Shown in pieces: positions 9,840 to 18,635 of a stretch of DNA of 32,384 nucleotides. The notes below the pieces were generated by a model. The model did no database searches and was not told the origin of the DNA. It saw only the letters and a program-made list of their open reading frames with translations. How positions within the stretch are numbered: position 1 is the stretch's first letter; every line of letters starts with the position of its first letter. Source of the DNA: Flavobacteriaceae bacterium (lineage in GTDB: Bacteria; Bacteroidota; Bacteroidia; Flavobacteriales; Flavobacteriaceae); assembly GCA_002721275.1 (NCBI GenBank), contig PBJZ01000010.1:48708-81091 (forward strand). The letters run 5' to 3'. Position numbers and translations under genes: made by a program.

Positions 9840-10277
9840 ATGATAAAGGTTCCAATAATAAACCAAAGCGCATATGATCTTCCTTCCTATGCGACAATAC
9901 ATTCAGCAGGTCTAGATCTTAAAGCTGTTTTGACTTCCGAAGTCACAATAAAACCATTGGAGAGAAAAGTTGTTGGAACGGGAATAAAAATTGCACTTCC
10001 TGAAGGCCACGAAGCACAGGTCAGACCAAGAAGTGGCCTAGCCGCCAAAAAAGGTATTACAGTGCTAAATTCTCCAGGTACAATTGATGCTGATTATAGA
10101 GGCGAAATAGGAGTAATTTTAATCAACCTTTCGTTAGATAATTATGTTCTTAATCCTGGAGAAAGAATTGCACAGTTAGTCATTTCTAAATACGAAAAAA
10201 TAGAATGGGAGCTAAATCAAGACCTAGACTCTACTGAAAGAGGAAAGAAAGGATATGGTAGCACTGGAAAATTGTAG
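9840..10277 (+). CDS. dut: dUTP diphosphatase
   Basis: This 145-residue trimeric dUTPase hydrolyses dUTP to dUMP and pyrophosphate, keeping uracil out of DNA and feeding thymidylate synthesis. All five motifs are visible: SAGLDLKA (1), PRSGLAAKKG (2), GTIDADYRGEIGVILIN (3, with the catalytic Asp), RIAQLVI (4) and a C-terminal GKKGYGSTG (5, usually RGxGGFGSTG; here the first glycines are partly replaced by lysine). The start is MIKVPII at 9840, since the upstream extension is non-family sequence. It is followed at 2 bp by the DUF4292 gene. Confidence 0.96.
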   Translation: MIKVPIINQSAYDLPSYATIHSAGLDLKAVLTSEVTIKPLERKVVGTGIKIALPEGHEAQVRPRSGLAAKKGITVLNSPGTIDADYRGEIGVILINLSLDNYVLNPGERIAQLVISKYEKIEWELNQDLDSTERGKKGYGSTGKL

Positions 10278-10279
10278 AT

Positions 10280-11059
10280 ATGCGAGTTATTCATTTTAGG
10301 TCAATAATCATACTTTTTAGTTTAATTGTTTTTACAGGATGTAAGTTGACAAAGGTTCTTCCAAGTAATACTCCTGTTGAAAATTTTAAAATGAAAGAAT
10401 TAAAAAAAGCGATTAAATCATCTTCATCAAATTTTAAGTTATTCAGATCTAGATTGAAAGTGGTATACAATGATGGAAGTAGACAACAGCAGTTGATTGT
10501 TAATTTAAGAATGAAGGAAAATGAAGCAATTTGGTTAAGTGCTACGATGCTAATTCCGATTGCAAAACTTCTCATTGAGCCCGAAAACATCTCATTTTAT
10601 GAAAAATTTCAAAAAACTTCATATCAAGGAGATTTAAATTTTTTAAATAATTATTCTGGAACAGACTTTAATTATAAAAACATAGAGAGACTGTTTTTAG
10701 GGAAATCTATCATAGACTTGAACAAGGCAAATTTGACTCAAATTAAGAATCCAAGATTTTATGTAATATCTGTGAAAAATAAAAAAGATGTAATTCAACC
10801 AATTTTATTTTATGATCCGACTACCTTCACGTTAAAAGAACAAAGGTTTTTTATTACAAAAAATAATAGTTTCATTTCAATAATGTATGATGATTTTCAA
10901 AGTGTTGATGGTGAGCTAGTGCCTAGTAAGATTGAAATATCCTTTTCAAATGAAAAAATTAGAAGGAAATTAACTATTGAATACACTAGGTCTGAGATTC
11001 CTGCAAATTTGACCTTTCCCTTTAAAATTCCAGCTGGTTATAAAAAAATCATACCATAA
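10280..11059 (+). CDS. DUF4292 family lipoprotein
   Basis: The 259-residue protein begins with a lipoprotein signal ending FTGC (Cys21) and continues as a beta-rich domain with alternating hydrophobic strands, for example SRQQQLIVNLRMKENEAIWLS (split here only by reading) and late EIPANLTFPFKIPAGY. These features fit the DUF4292 family, whose members resemble LolA/LolB-like half-barrels and may bind lipid or lipoprotein; the function is unproven. It lies 2 bp after dut and 5 bp before the EnvC-like gene, so the three probably form an operon. Confidence 0.82.
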   Translation: MRVIHFRSIIILFSLIVFTGCKLTKVLPSNTPVENFKMKELKKAIKSSSSNFKLFRSRLKVVYNDGSRQQQLIVNLRMKENEAIWLSATMLIPIAKLLIEPENISFYEKFQKTSYQGDLNFLNNYSGTDFNYKNIERLFLGKSIIDLNKANLTQIKNPRFYVISVKNKKDVIQPILFYDPTTFTLKEQRFFITKNNSFISIMYDDFQSVDGELVPSKIEISFSNEKIRRKLTIEYTRSEIPANLTFPFKIPAGYKKIIP

Positions 11060-11064
11060 TTTTA

Positions 11065-12282
11065 ATGAAAGTATTTATTAGAATTTTTATGACTTTTCTT
11101 TTTATTCAAAACCATGTTGTTTGTCAGGATTTTAAGGCTAAACAAATAGGCTTGGAGAAAAAAAGCCAGAAGTTAAAAGAGGAAATAAATCAGATAAATT
11201 CTCTTTTATTTTTAAATAAAAAAATTAAGAAATCAACTTTAACTAAAGCTGAAGATGTAGAGTTAAAAATATCAATCAGAAAAGAATTGATAAGCATAAA
11301 TAATCAACAAGTAAATTCTCTTGAAAAATTAATTAATATTAATCAAAGAGATATATCAAAATATAGAAAAGATATTGAAAAGCTAAAAACTGACTACTCA
11401 GAGATGATCGATAACGCTTACAAAAGTAAATCAAAGCAAAATAGATTAATATTTATTTTTTCCTCCGAAAATTTTTTACAAGCATATAAAAGACTAAATT
11501 ATTTGAATCAGTATAGTTCATATAGAAAAAAGCAGGTTCTTAACATAGAGAAGAAAACTAAAATTCTTCAAGAGTTAAATAAAGATTTAATAGTTCAGAA
11601 ACAAAAAAGAAGGGTTTTAGTTGAGAACAACAGACAAGAACAAAGAAAATTGATAGAGGAACAAAACCAGCAAAATAAAATTTTAGCTGATCTCAAGAAA
11701 AAGTCAAAAAGCTTTACTAAACAAATAAGAATTAAGCAGTTAAAAGCAGAGTCTATAGATAAAGAAATACAAAAATTGATTAGGGAGGCTATAGTCTTAT
11801 CAAATAAAAAAGAAAAAATTAACACTTCGGATGTTTTTAAATTGACTCCTGAGGCAAAACTTCTTGCTGATAATTTTAGATCCAATAAGGGTAAATTACC
11901 TTGGCCAGTATCTAAAGGTGTAATAATTCAAAAATATGGTATGCAGACACACCCCCTGGTAAAGACAACAAAAATAAAAAGTAGTGGAATAACCATAGCA
12001 TCCGTTGATAACGCAAAGGTCAGAACTGTGTTTGAAGGTCAAGTAATGGCGATTTTAAGTTTTAAAAACAGTAATCCTACGATACTTGTAAAGCATGGGA
12101 ATTATATAACGGCTTATAAAAATCTTTCTAAAGTTTACGTAAAAAAAGGGCAATATTTAGATTCAAAAGAGACAATTGGAGAGGTATTTACTAATTTAGA
12201 AACTGGAAGAACAATACTACAATTTAGTGTCTTTAATGCTATGAAGCCAGAAAATCCAACTTCCTGGTTATACAATAAATAA
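11065..12282 (+). CDS. EnvC/NlpD-like murein hydrolase activator with degenerate LytM (M23) domain
   Basis: The 405-residue exported protein has a signal peptide (to about residue 20), a long lysine/glutamate-rich coiled coil (about 25-250), and a C-terminal LytM domain from roughly residue 290 (PWPVSKGVIIQKYGMQTHP ... LVKHGNYITAYKNLSKV). In active M23 peptidases the last motif is HxH. Here it reads YKN, so the second zinc histidine is missing and the domain should be non-catalytic. That matches EnvC, which activates amidases at the division septum instead of cutting peptidoglycan itself. It sits downstream of the DUF4292 lipoprotein and convergent to the HU/SPOR gene, with 3 bp between stops. 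Confidence 0.88.
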   Translation: MKVFIRIFMTFLFIQNHVVCQDFKAKQIGLEKKSQKLKEEINQINSLLFLNKKIKKSTLTKAEDVELKISIRKELISINNQQVNSLEKLININQRDISKYRKDIEKLKTDYSEMIDNAYKSKSKQNRLIFIFSSENFLQAYKRLNYLNQYSSYRKKQVLNIEKKTKILQELNKDLIVQKQKRRVLVENNRQEQRKLIEEQNQQNKILADLKKKSKSFTKQIRIKQLKAESIDKEIQKLIREAIVLSNKKEKINTSDVFKLTPEAKLLADNFRSNKGKLPWPVSKGVIIQKYGMQTHPLVKTTKIKSSGITIASVDNAKVRTVFEGQVMAILSFKNSNPTILVKHGNYITAYKNLSKVYVKKGQYLDSKETIGEVFTNLETGRTILQFSVFNAMKPENPTSWLYNK

Positions 12283-12285
12283 CAT

Positions 12286-13050
12286 TTAATTTTCCTTTAA
12301 ATACCATGCTTCTTTACCCAGCTCGTATTTAACGTAATATAACAAATTCATCGCTTCTTTCTTAGACTTAAATCTTCCATATGCAACACGAAACATGCCC
12401 TTTGGATTTAAATCAGTAAATGATGACTTGAAGCCTTCTCGTTTTAAATTTCTTATTTTTCTTACAGCAAATGATTTATTTCTGAAAGTTCCAGCAATGA
12501 TACTATAATGGGTTTCATTTAATAAAGGTTCGTCATTATCTTCAACATCACCTACAATTAATGAAATAGAACTCAACGATCCTAAATTAAATGTTGATGA
12601 TTGAATGTTTTTTTGAATTTTTCTTTGTGCCATTTGTTGGTTCAGAAATCTCTGGTCTTGTATGTAACGATCCCCTAGAAAGATTCCTGAAACAGATAAT
12701 GAAATCAGAACAATAAAAATTGCTGTGTATTTTAAAAATGAATTTATCTTCTGTTTGCTGTTGCTGAGAGTGAAAATTAATTTTGTATCTGATTTCGTAA
12801 TAGGATAAATTCTTGTTTTTTTTGGTGAATAAAGGGGCAGCTTATTGAAAATTCTCAATCCAAAAGATGCATCATCAAAGTTCACCCGATTAAATGGTTC
12901 AAACTGAATTTTGTTGTTTTTTAAACAACTTATTATTCCTATATTTTCGAGATAAAGGGGTTCTATTTTCAATTGTTTTCTCCAATTTTTGACTTCTTTT
13001 TGGATGAGATTTTGAGCTTTTTTATATTTAATTTTATTTTTTTTTTGCAA
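12286..13050 (-). CDS. HU-CCDC81/SPOR protein, C-terminal part (out of frame with its N-terminal part)
   Basis: This 254-residue frame holds the second half of a known flavobacterial architecture: the rest of a CCDC81-type HU-like domain (about residues 10-75, LIQKEVKNWRKQLKI ... NFDDASFGLRIF), one membrane helix (about 109-128, YTAIFIVLISLSVSGIFLG), a linker, and a C-terminal SPOR domain (HYSIIAGTFRNKSFAVRKIRNL ... AYGRFKSKKEAMNLL) that binds denuded glycan strands at the septum. It opens only with a TTG inside the A10 tract. Removing one A from that tract fuses it directly to the frame at 13034-13243, giving about 320 residues, the normal size. I read the pair as one frameshifted gene or one expressed by slippage. 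Confidence 0.85.
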   Translation of the reverse strand: MQKKNKIKYKKAQNLIQKEVKNWRKQLKIEPLYLENIGIISCLKNNKIQFEPFNRVNFDDASFGLRIFNKLPLYSPKKTRIYPITKSDTKLIFTLSNSKQKINSFLKYTAIFIVLISLSVSGIFLGDRYIQDQRFLNQQMAQRKIQKNIQSSTFNLGSLSSISLIVGDVEDNDEPLLNETHYSIIAGTFRNKSFAVRKIRNLKREGFKSSFTDLNPKGMFRVAYGRFKSKKEAMNLLYYVKYELGKEAWYLKEN

Positions 13051-13243
13051 AATAATTGATTAACACTCCATCATTGCTAGTTAAAAGGCTATTAAATGTC
13101 AATTCTTTTCTTGGGGGAGTGAATTTTCCAGTTATTTTATTTACTTCGAAGCCAAATGACCTTGTCAAAAATGCTCCAAAATCTGGGATTGTTACACATT
13201 CGTAATCATATAAAAGTTCTTCAATATATTTTTCAAGGCCCAT
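13034..13243 (-). CDS. HU-CCDC81/SPOR protein, N-terminal part (ends early at the A10 tract)
   Basis: These 69 residues match the start of the flavobacterial HU-CCDC81/SPOR protein: MGLEKYIEELLYDYECVTIP, then GAFLTRSFGFEV, and PPRKELTFNSLLTSNDGVLINY. The family normally continues through this HU-like region. Here the frame ends FAKKK-stop because ten adenines shift it onto TAA. The matching continuation lies in the -1/+2 frame (12286-13050). The ATG at 13243 is well placed, and the segment is otherwise intact with no other stop codon. Confidence 0.8.
   Translation of the reverse strand: MGLEKYIEELLYDYECVTIPDFGAFLTRSFGFEVNKITGKFTPPRKELTFNSLLTSNDGVLINYFAKKK
13037..13046 (-). other. A10 homopolymer at a frameshift site
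   Basis: Ten consecutive T on the plus strand (A10 in the coding strand) sit exactly where the HU/SPOR frame breaks. With nine adenines the reading continues ...YFAKKNKIKYKK without a stop; with ten it ends on TAA. Long A tracts are known sites of RNA-polymerase slippage, replication slippage and sequencing indels. Confidence 0.8.
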
Positions 13244-13290
13244 ATCTCAAAAGTAACAAATTAATTTTTTTCGAATAATTTTTATTCCAT

Positions 13291-14259
13291 CTAATATCCA
13301 ATTTTTTTTCTGACCCTTTTAATTACTGATTCAGCTATTATTTTTGCATTTTGCGCTCCTTTATTGAGGATTAAATTAACCTCGTCAGGATCAGCAATAA
13401 AAGAGTTAAAAAGCTTTCTTTCCTGTTTAAATTTGTTTAGTATTTCTTCAAGCAATATATTTTTTGCTGCTCCGTATCCAAAACCCCCGTTTAAATACAT
13501 AGATTTCATTTCTTCAATGTTTTCATCAGAGGCAACTAGTGAGTAAATTTTAAATACAGTACATTTATTTGGATCTTTTGGTTTTTCGATTGAGATACTA
13601 TCAGTTTTAATGCTCATTATTTGCTTTTTTAGCTCATCATCAGATAGAAATATATTAATTGTATTATTTTTTGATTTACTCATTTTACCACCATCAATAC
13701 CGGGTATTATTTTGTGTTTTTCTCGAATTATTGGAGAAGGAATAACAAATGTCTCACCATTATCTAAATTAAATTTTGAAGCAACTTTTCTAGTTATTTC
13801 TATATGTTGTAATTGGTCATTTCCAACGGGAACATATTCTGCATCATACAGTAATATATCTGCAGCCATTAGCAAAGGATAACTAAATAAACCGGTATTT
13901 ACATTTTTAAGATTTTCAGATTTATCTTTGAATGAATGAGCAAGTGTGAGTCTTTGGTAGGGGTAATAGCAGGAGAGATACCAAGAGAGTTCGGTTACTA
14001 AAGGCACATCACTTTGCCTGTAGAATACCGTTTTATCAGTATCTAATCCGAAAGCCAACCATGCAGCAGCTGTTGCTAAAGTATTCTGTTTTAGTACACT
14101 CGCATTTTTTATTTGAGTTAATGAATGAAGGTCAGCTATAAACAAAAATGATTCATTTTCTCCTTTTTTAGAGAGTTCTATTGCAGGAATTATTGCACCT
14201 AGAATATTTCCTAAATGTGGAGTACCAGTCGATTGTACTCCAGTTAAAATTCTGGACAT
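13291..14259 (-). CDS. trpS: Tryptophan--tRNA ligase
   Basis: The 322-residue class I synthetase charges tRNA-Trp with tryptophan. The ATP-binding HIGH-type motif is TPHLGN near residue 18, preceded by the family start ILTGVQSTGTPHLGN. The tryptophan pocket region LLMAADILLYDAEYVPVG is present, and the KMSKS loop is GGKMSKSKN near residue 195. The length is normal. It starts at 14259 with a promoter-like box just upstream and lies divergent to plsC. Confidence 0.97.
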   Translation of the reverse strand: MSRILTGVQSTGTPHLGNILGAIIPAIELSKKGENESFLFIADLHSLTQIKNASVLKQNTLATAAAWLAFGLDTDKTVFYRQSDVPLVTELSWYLSCYYPYQRLTLAHSFKDKSENLKNVNTGLFSYPLLMAADILLYDAEYVPVGNDQLQHIEITRKVASKFNLDNGETFVIPSPIIREKHKIIPGIDGGKMSKSKNNTINIFLSDDELKKQIMSIKTDSISIEKPKDPNKCTVFKIYSLVASDENIEEMKSMYLNGGFGYGAAKNILLEEILNKFKQERKLFNSFIADPDEVNLILNKGAQNAKIIAESVIKRVRKKIGY

Positions 14260-14276
14260 AGATTTTAATATTGTAA

Positions 14277-14284
14277 CAAAGTTA
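14277..14284 (-). promoter_or_regulatory. Promoter -7 box of trpS
   Basis: Read on the minus strand this is TAACTTTG, an exact TAnnTTTG match, 17 bases before the trpS ATG. A clear -33 TTG is not visible at the expected distance. Confidence 0.5.
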
Positions 14285-14301
14285 AATTTTTTATTTACAG
14301 C

Positions 14302-14328
14302 TTGATTATATTTTTAAATTACGCTTTG
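14302..14328 (+). promoter_or_regulatory. Possible plsC promoter
   Basis: TTG at 14302-14304 and TACGCTTTG at 14320-14328 resemble the -33 and -7 elements, though the -7 box is one base longer than TAnnTTTG and the spacer is 15. It lies 28 bp ahead of the plsC start, divergent to the trpS box. Confidence 0.35.
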
Positions 14329-14356
14329 TATATTCGATATTCATTAAATCCAATAA

Positions 14357-15142
14357 ATGAGTTTTTTAAAGCGTTTCGCATTAATACTATGGAGAATTTG
14401 GTTTTACCTATTGTGTTCGATTCCTGTCATCTTCTTTTTCCCAATTTTAGTTGTAGTAATATTTCTGCCTAATGGTTATAATATCATTTTTTGGTATGCC
14501 AGAAACATATGGGCATCTTTTATTTTAACTGGGATGGGGTTTTATATTAAAAAACATCAAATCCCAAAATTAAACGAAAAGCAATCGTATTTATTGGTTG
14601 CAAATCATTCAAGTTATATTGATCCATTTGTCATGTTAAGACTATTCAAAACCCCATTTGTATTTGTGGGGAAAAAAGAATTAGATAAGATTCCTTTTTT
14701 TGGTTTTTTATATAAGAGAGCAGCTATTCTAGTCGATAGAAGTAAAAAAGAAAGTCGTTTTGCAGTCTACGGAAAAGCAAATAATAAATTAGACACGGGT
14801 TATAGTGTTTGTATTTTTCCTGAAAAGGAATATGTGAACGAAAACAATATTTTGAATGAGTTCAAACATGGAGCATTTAAACTTGCTATAGCGCACAAAC
14901 TCCCAGTTTTACCGATGGTTTTTTATGACTGCAAAAGAAAATTTCCATGGTATACAACTCATGGATATCCTGGATATTTACGTGTAACAATTTTTAATCC
15001 CATTCAAACCAAAGATTTGAAAGCCGAGGATTACAAAAGATTAATGGAGGATACAAGATTATTTATTCAAAAAAAATTGATAGCTGACCCACAAAAGGCT
15101 GCTATAAAAGCAGTGGAAGTATGGAAAAAAATGAAAAGTTAA
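14357..15142 (+). CDS. plsC: 1-acyl-sn-glycerol-3-phosphate acyltransferase
   Basis: The 261-residue membrane-associated enzyme adds the second acyl chain to lysophosphatidic acid, making phosphatidic acid for membrane phospholipids. A hydrophobic N-terminal segment (about residues 8-40) is followed by the catalytic NHSSYID (NHx4D motif) near residue 83, FVGKKELDKIPFFG, and a variant of the FPEGTR motif reading FPEKEY. The substitution in that motif is seen in many Bacteroidota members but could change acceptor preference. It is convergent with recA, the stops lying 9 bp apart. Confidence 0.93.
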   Translation: MSFLKRFALILWRIWFYLLCSIPVIFFFPILVVVIFLPNGYNIIFWYARNIWASFILTGMGFYIKKHQIPKLNEKQSYLLVANHSSYIDPFVMLRLFKTPFVFVGKKELDKIPFFGFLYKRAAILVDRSKKESRFAVYGKANNKLDTGYSVCIFPEKEYVNENNILNEFKHGAFKLAIAHKLPVLPMVFYDCKRKFPWYTTHGYPGYLRVTIFNPIQTKDLKAEDYKRLMEDTRLFIQKKLIADPQKAAIKAVEVWKKMKS

Positions 15143-15151
15143 TAAATGAAA

Positions 15152-16159
15152 TTATGAGTTTAAAGCTTTTATTGTATCCATTATTTTTAACTCAATTTCA
15201 TCCATAAGATCTGGATTATCTGCTAAAAGTGCTTTAACTGAATCCCTACCTTGGCCAAGTCTATTTTCCCCATAACTGAACCAAGAGCCACTTTTGCTTA
15301 TGATTTCATAGTTCACACCAAGATCAATTATTTCTCCAATTTTAGAAATTCCCTCACCATACAAAATATCGAATTCGGTAGTTTTAAATGGTGGAGCCAC
15401 TTTGTTTTTAACAACCTTTACCCTAGTCTTGTTGCCCATCACTTCAGCTTCTGTATTTTTTATCTGGGTAGATCTTCTAATATCAAGCCTAACAGATGCA
15501 TAAAATTTAAGTGCATTCCCACCAGTTGTAGTTTCAGGATTCCCAAACATAACCCCAATTTTTTCTCTTAGTTGATTTATAAAAAAAACTGTACAATTAG
15601 TTTTACTAATCGATCCAGTTAACTTTCTTAATGCCTGAGACATTAATCTGGCGTGGAGTCCCATTTTTGAGTCTCCCATCTCACCTTCAATTTCACTCTT
15701 AGGGGTTAGTGCAGCTACAGAATCTATAACTACAGCATCAACGGCTCCGGAACGTATTAAGTTGTCTGCGATTTCAAGGGCCTGTTCACCATGATCTGGT
15801 TGAGAAATAATTAATTCATTAATATCTACACCTAATTTTTCAGCATAAAAACGATCAAATGCATGTTCTGCGTCAATAAATGCTGCGACCCCTCCACTTT
15901 TTTGGCATTCGGCTATCGCATGTAAAGTCAGAGTTGTTTTTCCTGAAGATTCTGGACCATAAATTTCAATAACTCTTCCCTTTGGATACCCCCCTACTCC
16001 CAATGCAATATCAAGACCTATAGATCCTGAGGAAATAGCCTCTGTCTCAACTACAGCCTCGTCTCCAAGCTTCATAACAGCACCTTTACCATATGTTTTA
16101 TCTAACTTATCTAAAGTTAATTTCAATGCTTTGATCTTCGCTGATTTATCGTCTGTCAT
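15152..16159 (-). CDS. recA: DNA recombination/repair protein RecA
   Basis: The 335-residue protein is RecA: Walker [10 protein letters not shown] near residue 70, the MAW-type core [16 protein letters not shown], the L1/L2 DNA-binding loops ([43 protein letters not shown] region, interrupted here only by listing), and the [12 protein letters not shown] segment. It forms ATP-dependent filaments on single-stranded DNA for strand exchange. The C-terminus is short with only a weak acidic tail. It is divergent from the M24 peptidase gene, with 55 bp between starts. Confidence 0.98.
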   Translation of the reverse strand: MTDDKSAKIKALKLTLDKLDKTYGKGAVMKLGDEAVVETEAISSGSIGLDIALGVGGYPKGRVIEIYGPESSGKTTLTLHAIAECQKSGGVAAFIDAEHAFDRFYAEKLGVDINELIISQPDHGEQALEIADNLIRSGAVDAVVIDSVAALTPKSEIEGEMGDSKMGLHARLMSQALRKLTGSISKTNCTVFFINQLREKIGVMFGNPETTTGGNALKFYASVRLDIRRSTQIKNTEAEVMGNKTRVKVVKNKVAPPFKTTEFDILYGEGISKIGEIIDLGVNYEIISKSGSWFSYGENRLGQGRDSVKALLADNPDLMDEIELKIMDTIKALNS

Positions 16160-16214
16160 TTAATTGTCGTTTAACACTAAAGTAATATTTTTTATATTTA
16201 TATTTTACGAAAAT

Positions 16215-17543
16215 ATGAGAAAGATATCAATAAATTTAATCCTAATTCTTAGTTTAAACATTTCAGCTCAAGAGATTCTCCCACTCAAGAAAAGAGCAGA
16301 AGTAATTAACGAGATTCAATATGATAGACTAACTAATTTATTACCCAATATTATGAAAAAAAATAATATCGACATGTGGGTGATAATGACAAGGGAATAT
16401 AATGAGGATCCTGTGATTAAAACCATGTTACCCCCTACATGGCTTAATGCAAGAAGAAGAACAATACTCGTCTTTTCTATAAATGAAAAAACTGGAAAAT
16501 TTAAATCTGTTGCAATTACAAGATATCCATTTGGAAAAAATATACCATCAATATGGGTCAAGGAAGAACAGCCAGATCAACTAAAGGCTTTAAGCGATTA
16601 TATTCAAAAAGAAAATCCAAAAAAAATAGGAATTAATATTTCGAAATATGAGTCTTTATCTGATGGTTTAAGTAAAAATGCTTACGATGAATTATATAAA
16701 TCATTATCAAAAAAATTTCAAAATAGATTGGTGTCTGCTGAAAAACTATCAATTGCCTGGATTGAAACCAGAACAAGTCTAGAAATGAAAGTCTTTTCAA
16801 AGCTTGTTGAGATAAGTAATAATATTATCAGGGAAGCCTTTTCATCCAAGGTTATTACTCCTGGTATTACAACAACCGATGATGTAGTATGGTGGATGAG
16901 AGAAAAAGTGATTGAGATGGGGATCAAGACTTGGTTTCATCCAACGGTTGATATTCAAAGAAAAGATGGGAGTGATTTATATGCCTTTGGTGGCAAATCA
17001 AAGTTTGATATAATTCAGCCCGGAGATATAATACATTGTGATTTTGGGATTAGTTATTTAACACTAAATACCGATTGTCAGCAACTTGCATATGTTCTTA
17101 AACCAGACGAGAAAACTCCACCCAAATTTCTTGTTAATGCTCTAATAGAAGGTAATCAAGTACAAGACATTTTTACTAATAATTTCGTGGAAGGAGCTAC
17201 TGGAAATCAGATACTTTCTAAATCACTAAAAGAGTCTATTAATAAGGGTTACAGACCTCAAATTTACACTCATCCATTGGGTCTTTTTGGTCATTCTGCA
17301 GGAACAGCCTTTGGAATGTGGGATTCACAGAATGGAGTCCCCCATTCAGGAGAACACCCACTAAAAAAAAATACCGCCTATGCAATAGAGCTTAACACCA
17401 CTGTTTTTATTCCAGAATGGGATAAGGATATAAGAATAATGTTAGAGGTCCCTGGCTTTTTTGGAGAAGATGGATTTAGATATATTAATGGAAGGCAAAC
17501 TGAATTTATATTAGTTGGGTCAAAACCTAGATATTTAGAATAA
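16215..17543 (+). CDS. Secreted M24 family metallopeptidase (Xaa-Pro aminopeptidase-like)
   Basis: The 442-residue protein starts with a signal peptide (MRKISINLILILSLNISAQ) and has an N-terminal creatinase-like domain followed by a pita-bread M24 domain. Metal ligands can be placed at Asp276 (HCDFG) and Asp287 (LNTDC), His in LFGHSAG, Glu in AIELNT, and Glu in GRQTEFILV. It should remove N-terminal residues ahead of proline, probably in the periplasm. The start at 16215 is chosen because the upstream extension lies in front of a clean signal peptide and would run almost into recA. A 39-bp gap leads to trhO. Confidence 0.88.
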   Translation: MRKISINLILILSLNISAQEILPLKKRAEVINEIQYDRLTNLLPNIMKKNNIDMWVIMTREYNEDPVIKTMLPPTWLNARRRTILVFSINEKTGKFKSVAITRYPFGKNIPSIWVKEEQPDQLKALSDYIQKENPKKIGINISKYESLSDGLSKNAYDELYKSLSKKFQNRLVSAEKLSIAWIETRTSLEMKVFSKLVEISNNIIREAFSSKVITPGITTTDDVVWWMREKVIEMGIKTWFHPTVDIQRKDGSDLYAFGGKSKFDIIQPGDIIHCDFGISYLTLNTDCQQLAYVLKPDEKTPPKFLVNALIEGNQVQDIFTNNFVEGATGNQILSKSLKESINKGYRPQIYTHPLGLFGHSAGTAFGMWDSQNGVPHSGEHPLKKNTAYAIELNTTVFIPEWDKDIRIMLEVPGFFGEDGFRYINGRQTEFILVGSKPRYLE

Positions 17544-17582
17544 TACTACCTTTATACTTTATTTAATTTAAAATAGTATAGC

Positions 17583-18611
17583 ATGCAACTGTACAATAAA
17601 TTAAGTTCATCAGAGCGCTCAAAAATAATTGAAAAATCAGGAAAAGAAAGATTGGTCCTTTCTTTTTATCAATATGCAAATATTTTAAACCCAGAAATTT
17701 TTAGAAACCATATTTTTATTGAATGGAACAAAATGGATATCTTGGGAAGAATATATGTCGCCAAAGAAGGAATTAATGCACAAATTTCGCTACCTTCTAT
17801 AAATCTCAAGCTTTTTCAAAATCATTTAGAATCTATTTCTTTTTTAAAAGGTGTAAGACTAAATATTGCAATTGAACACAATAATAAATCTTTTTTAAAA
17901 TTAACTATTAAAGTAAAAAATAAGATTGTTTCAGATGGAATAAATGACCCTACTTTTGACGTCACTAAACGAGGGACCCATGTTAATGCAACTCAGTTTA
18001 ATAGATTATTAAAAGATCCAAATACAATTTGCATCGATATGAGAAACCATTATGAGAGTGAGATAGGGTTTTTTGAAGGAGCAGTTAAGCCAGATGTTGA
18101 CACCTTCAGAGACTCTCTTCCTCTTATTGAAAAATCAGTGGTTAAAAATAAAGAAAATAAGAATCTTTTAATGTATTGTACTGGTGGTATTAGATGTGAA
18201 AAAGCCAGTGCATATTTTAGGCATAAGGGTTTTGAAAAAGTTTTTCAGCTTGAAGGTGGTATAATTGAATATGCAAAACAAGTTAGAGATCAAAAAATTG
18301 AAAATAAGTTCAGGGGAAAAAATTTTGTATTTGATGAAAGAAGGTCAGAAAGAATTTCAACTGATATTGTATCAAAATGTCATCAATGTGGTAATCCAAG
18401 CGATAATCACATAAATTGTGCTAATGATGCATGTCATTTATTATTTATTCAATGTGAAAAATGTCAAATTCAGAATAATAAATGTTGTTGTGAAAAATGC
18501 AAAGAGATTAAGAGTCTTCCTTTAAATATCCAAAAGAATATGAGAAAAGGAACTCATAATAGTAATAAAATATTTAAAAAAGGCAGGTCAAAACATTTAA
18601 AATTTAAATAG
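17583..18611 (+). CDS. trhO: tRNA uridine(34) hydroxylase (rhodanese family)
   Basis: The 342-residue protein matches the YceA/TrhO family: an N-terminal ferredoxin-like domain (GRIYVAKEGINAQIS), then a rhodanese domain with the catalytic loop YCTGGIRCEK (Cys199), followed by EGGIIEYAKQV and NFVFDERR. The family hydroxylates U34 of certain tRNAs to 5-hydroxyuridine using oxygen. The C-terminus carries many cysteines (CHQCGNP ... CEKCQ ... CCCEKC) that look like zinc-binding pairs and end in a basic tail. These cysteine knuckles are common in this family. Confidence 0.93.
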   Translation: MQLYNKLSSSERSKIIEKSGKERLVLSFYQYANILNPEIFRNHIFIEWNKMDILGRIYVAKEGINAQISLPSINLKLFQNHLESISFLKGVRLNIAIEHNNKSFLKLTIKVKNKIVSDGINDPTFDVTKRGTHVNATQFNRLLKDPNTICIDMRNHYESEIGFFEGAVKPDVDTFRDSLPLIEKSVVKNKENKNLLMYCTGGIRCEKASAYFRHKGFEKVFQLEGGIIEYAKQVRDQKIENKFRGKNFVFDERRSERISTDIVSKCHQCGNPSDNHINCANDACHLLFIQCEKCQIQNNKCCCEKCKEIKSLPLNIQKNMRKGTHNSNKIFKKGRSKHLKFK

Positions 18612-18635
18612 ATTATCTGTAAATGTATATTAAAA

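Noticed and set aside
10291-10590. 99-codon minus ORF inside the DUF4292 gene
   Set aside because: Antisense shadow of a well-supported lipoprotein gene; no signal or family pattern.
15251-15571. 106-codon plus ORF antisense to recA
   Set aside because: Lies across highly conserved recA motifs and has no recognisable features.
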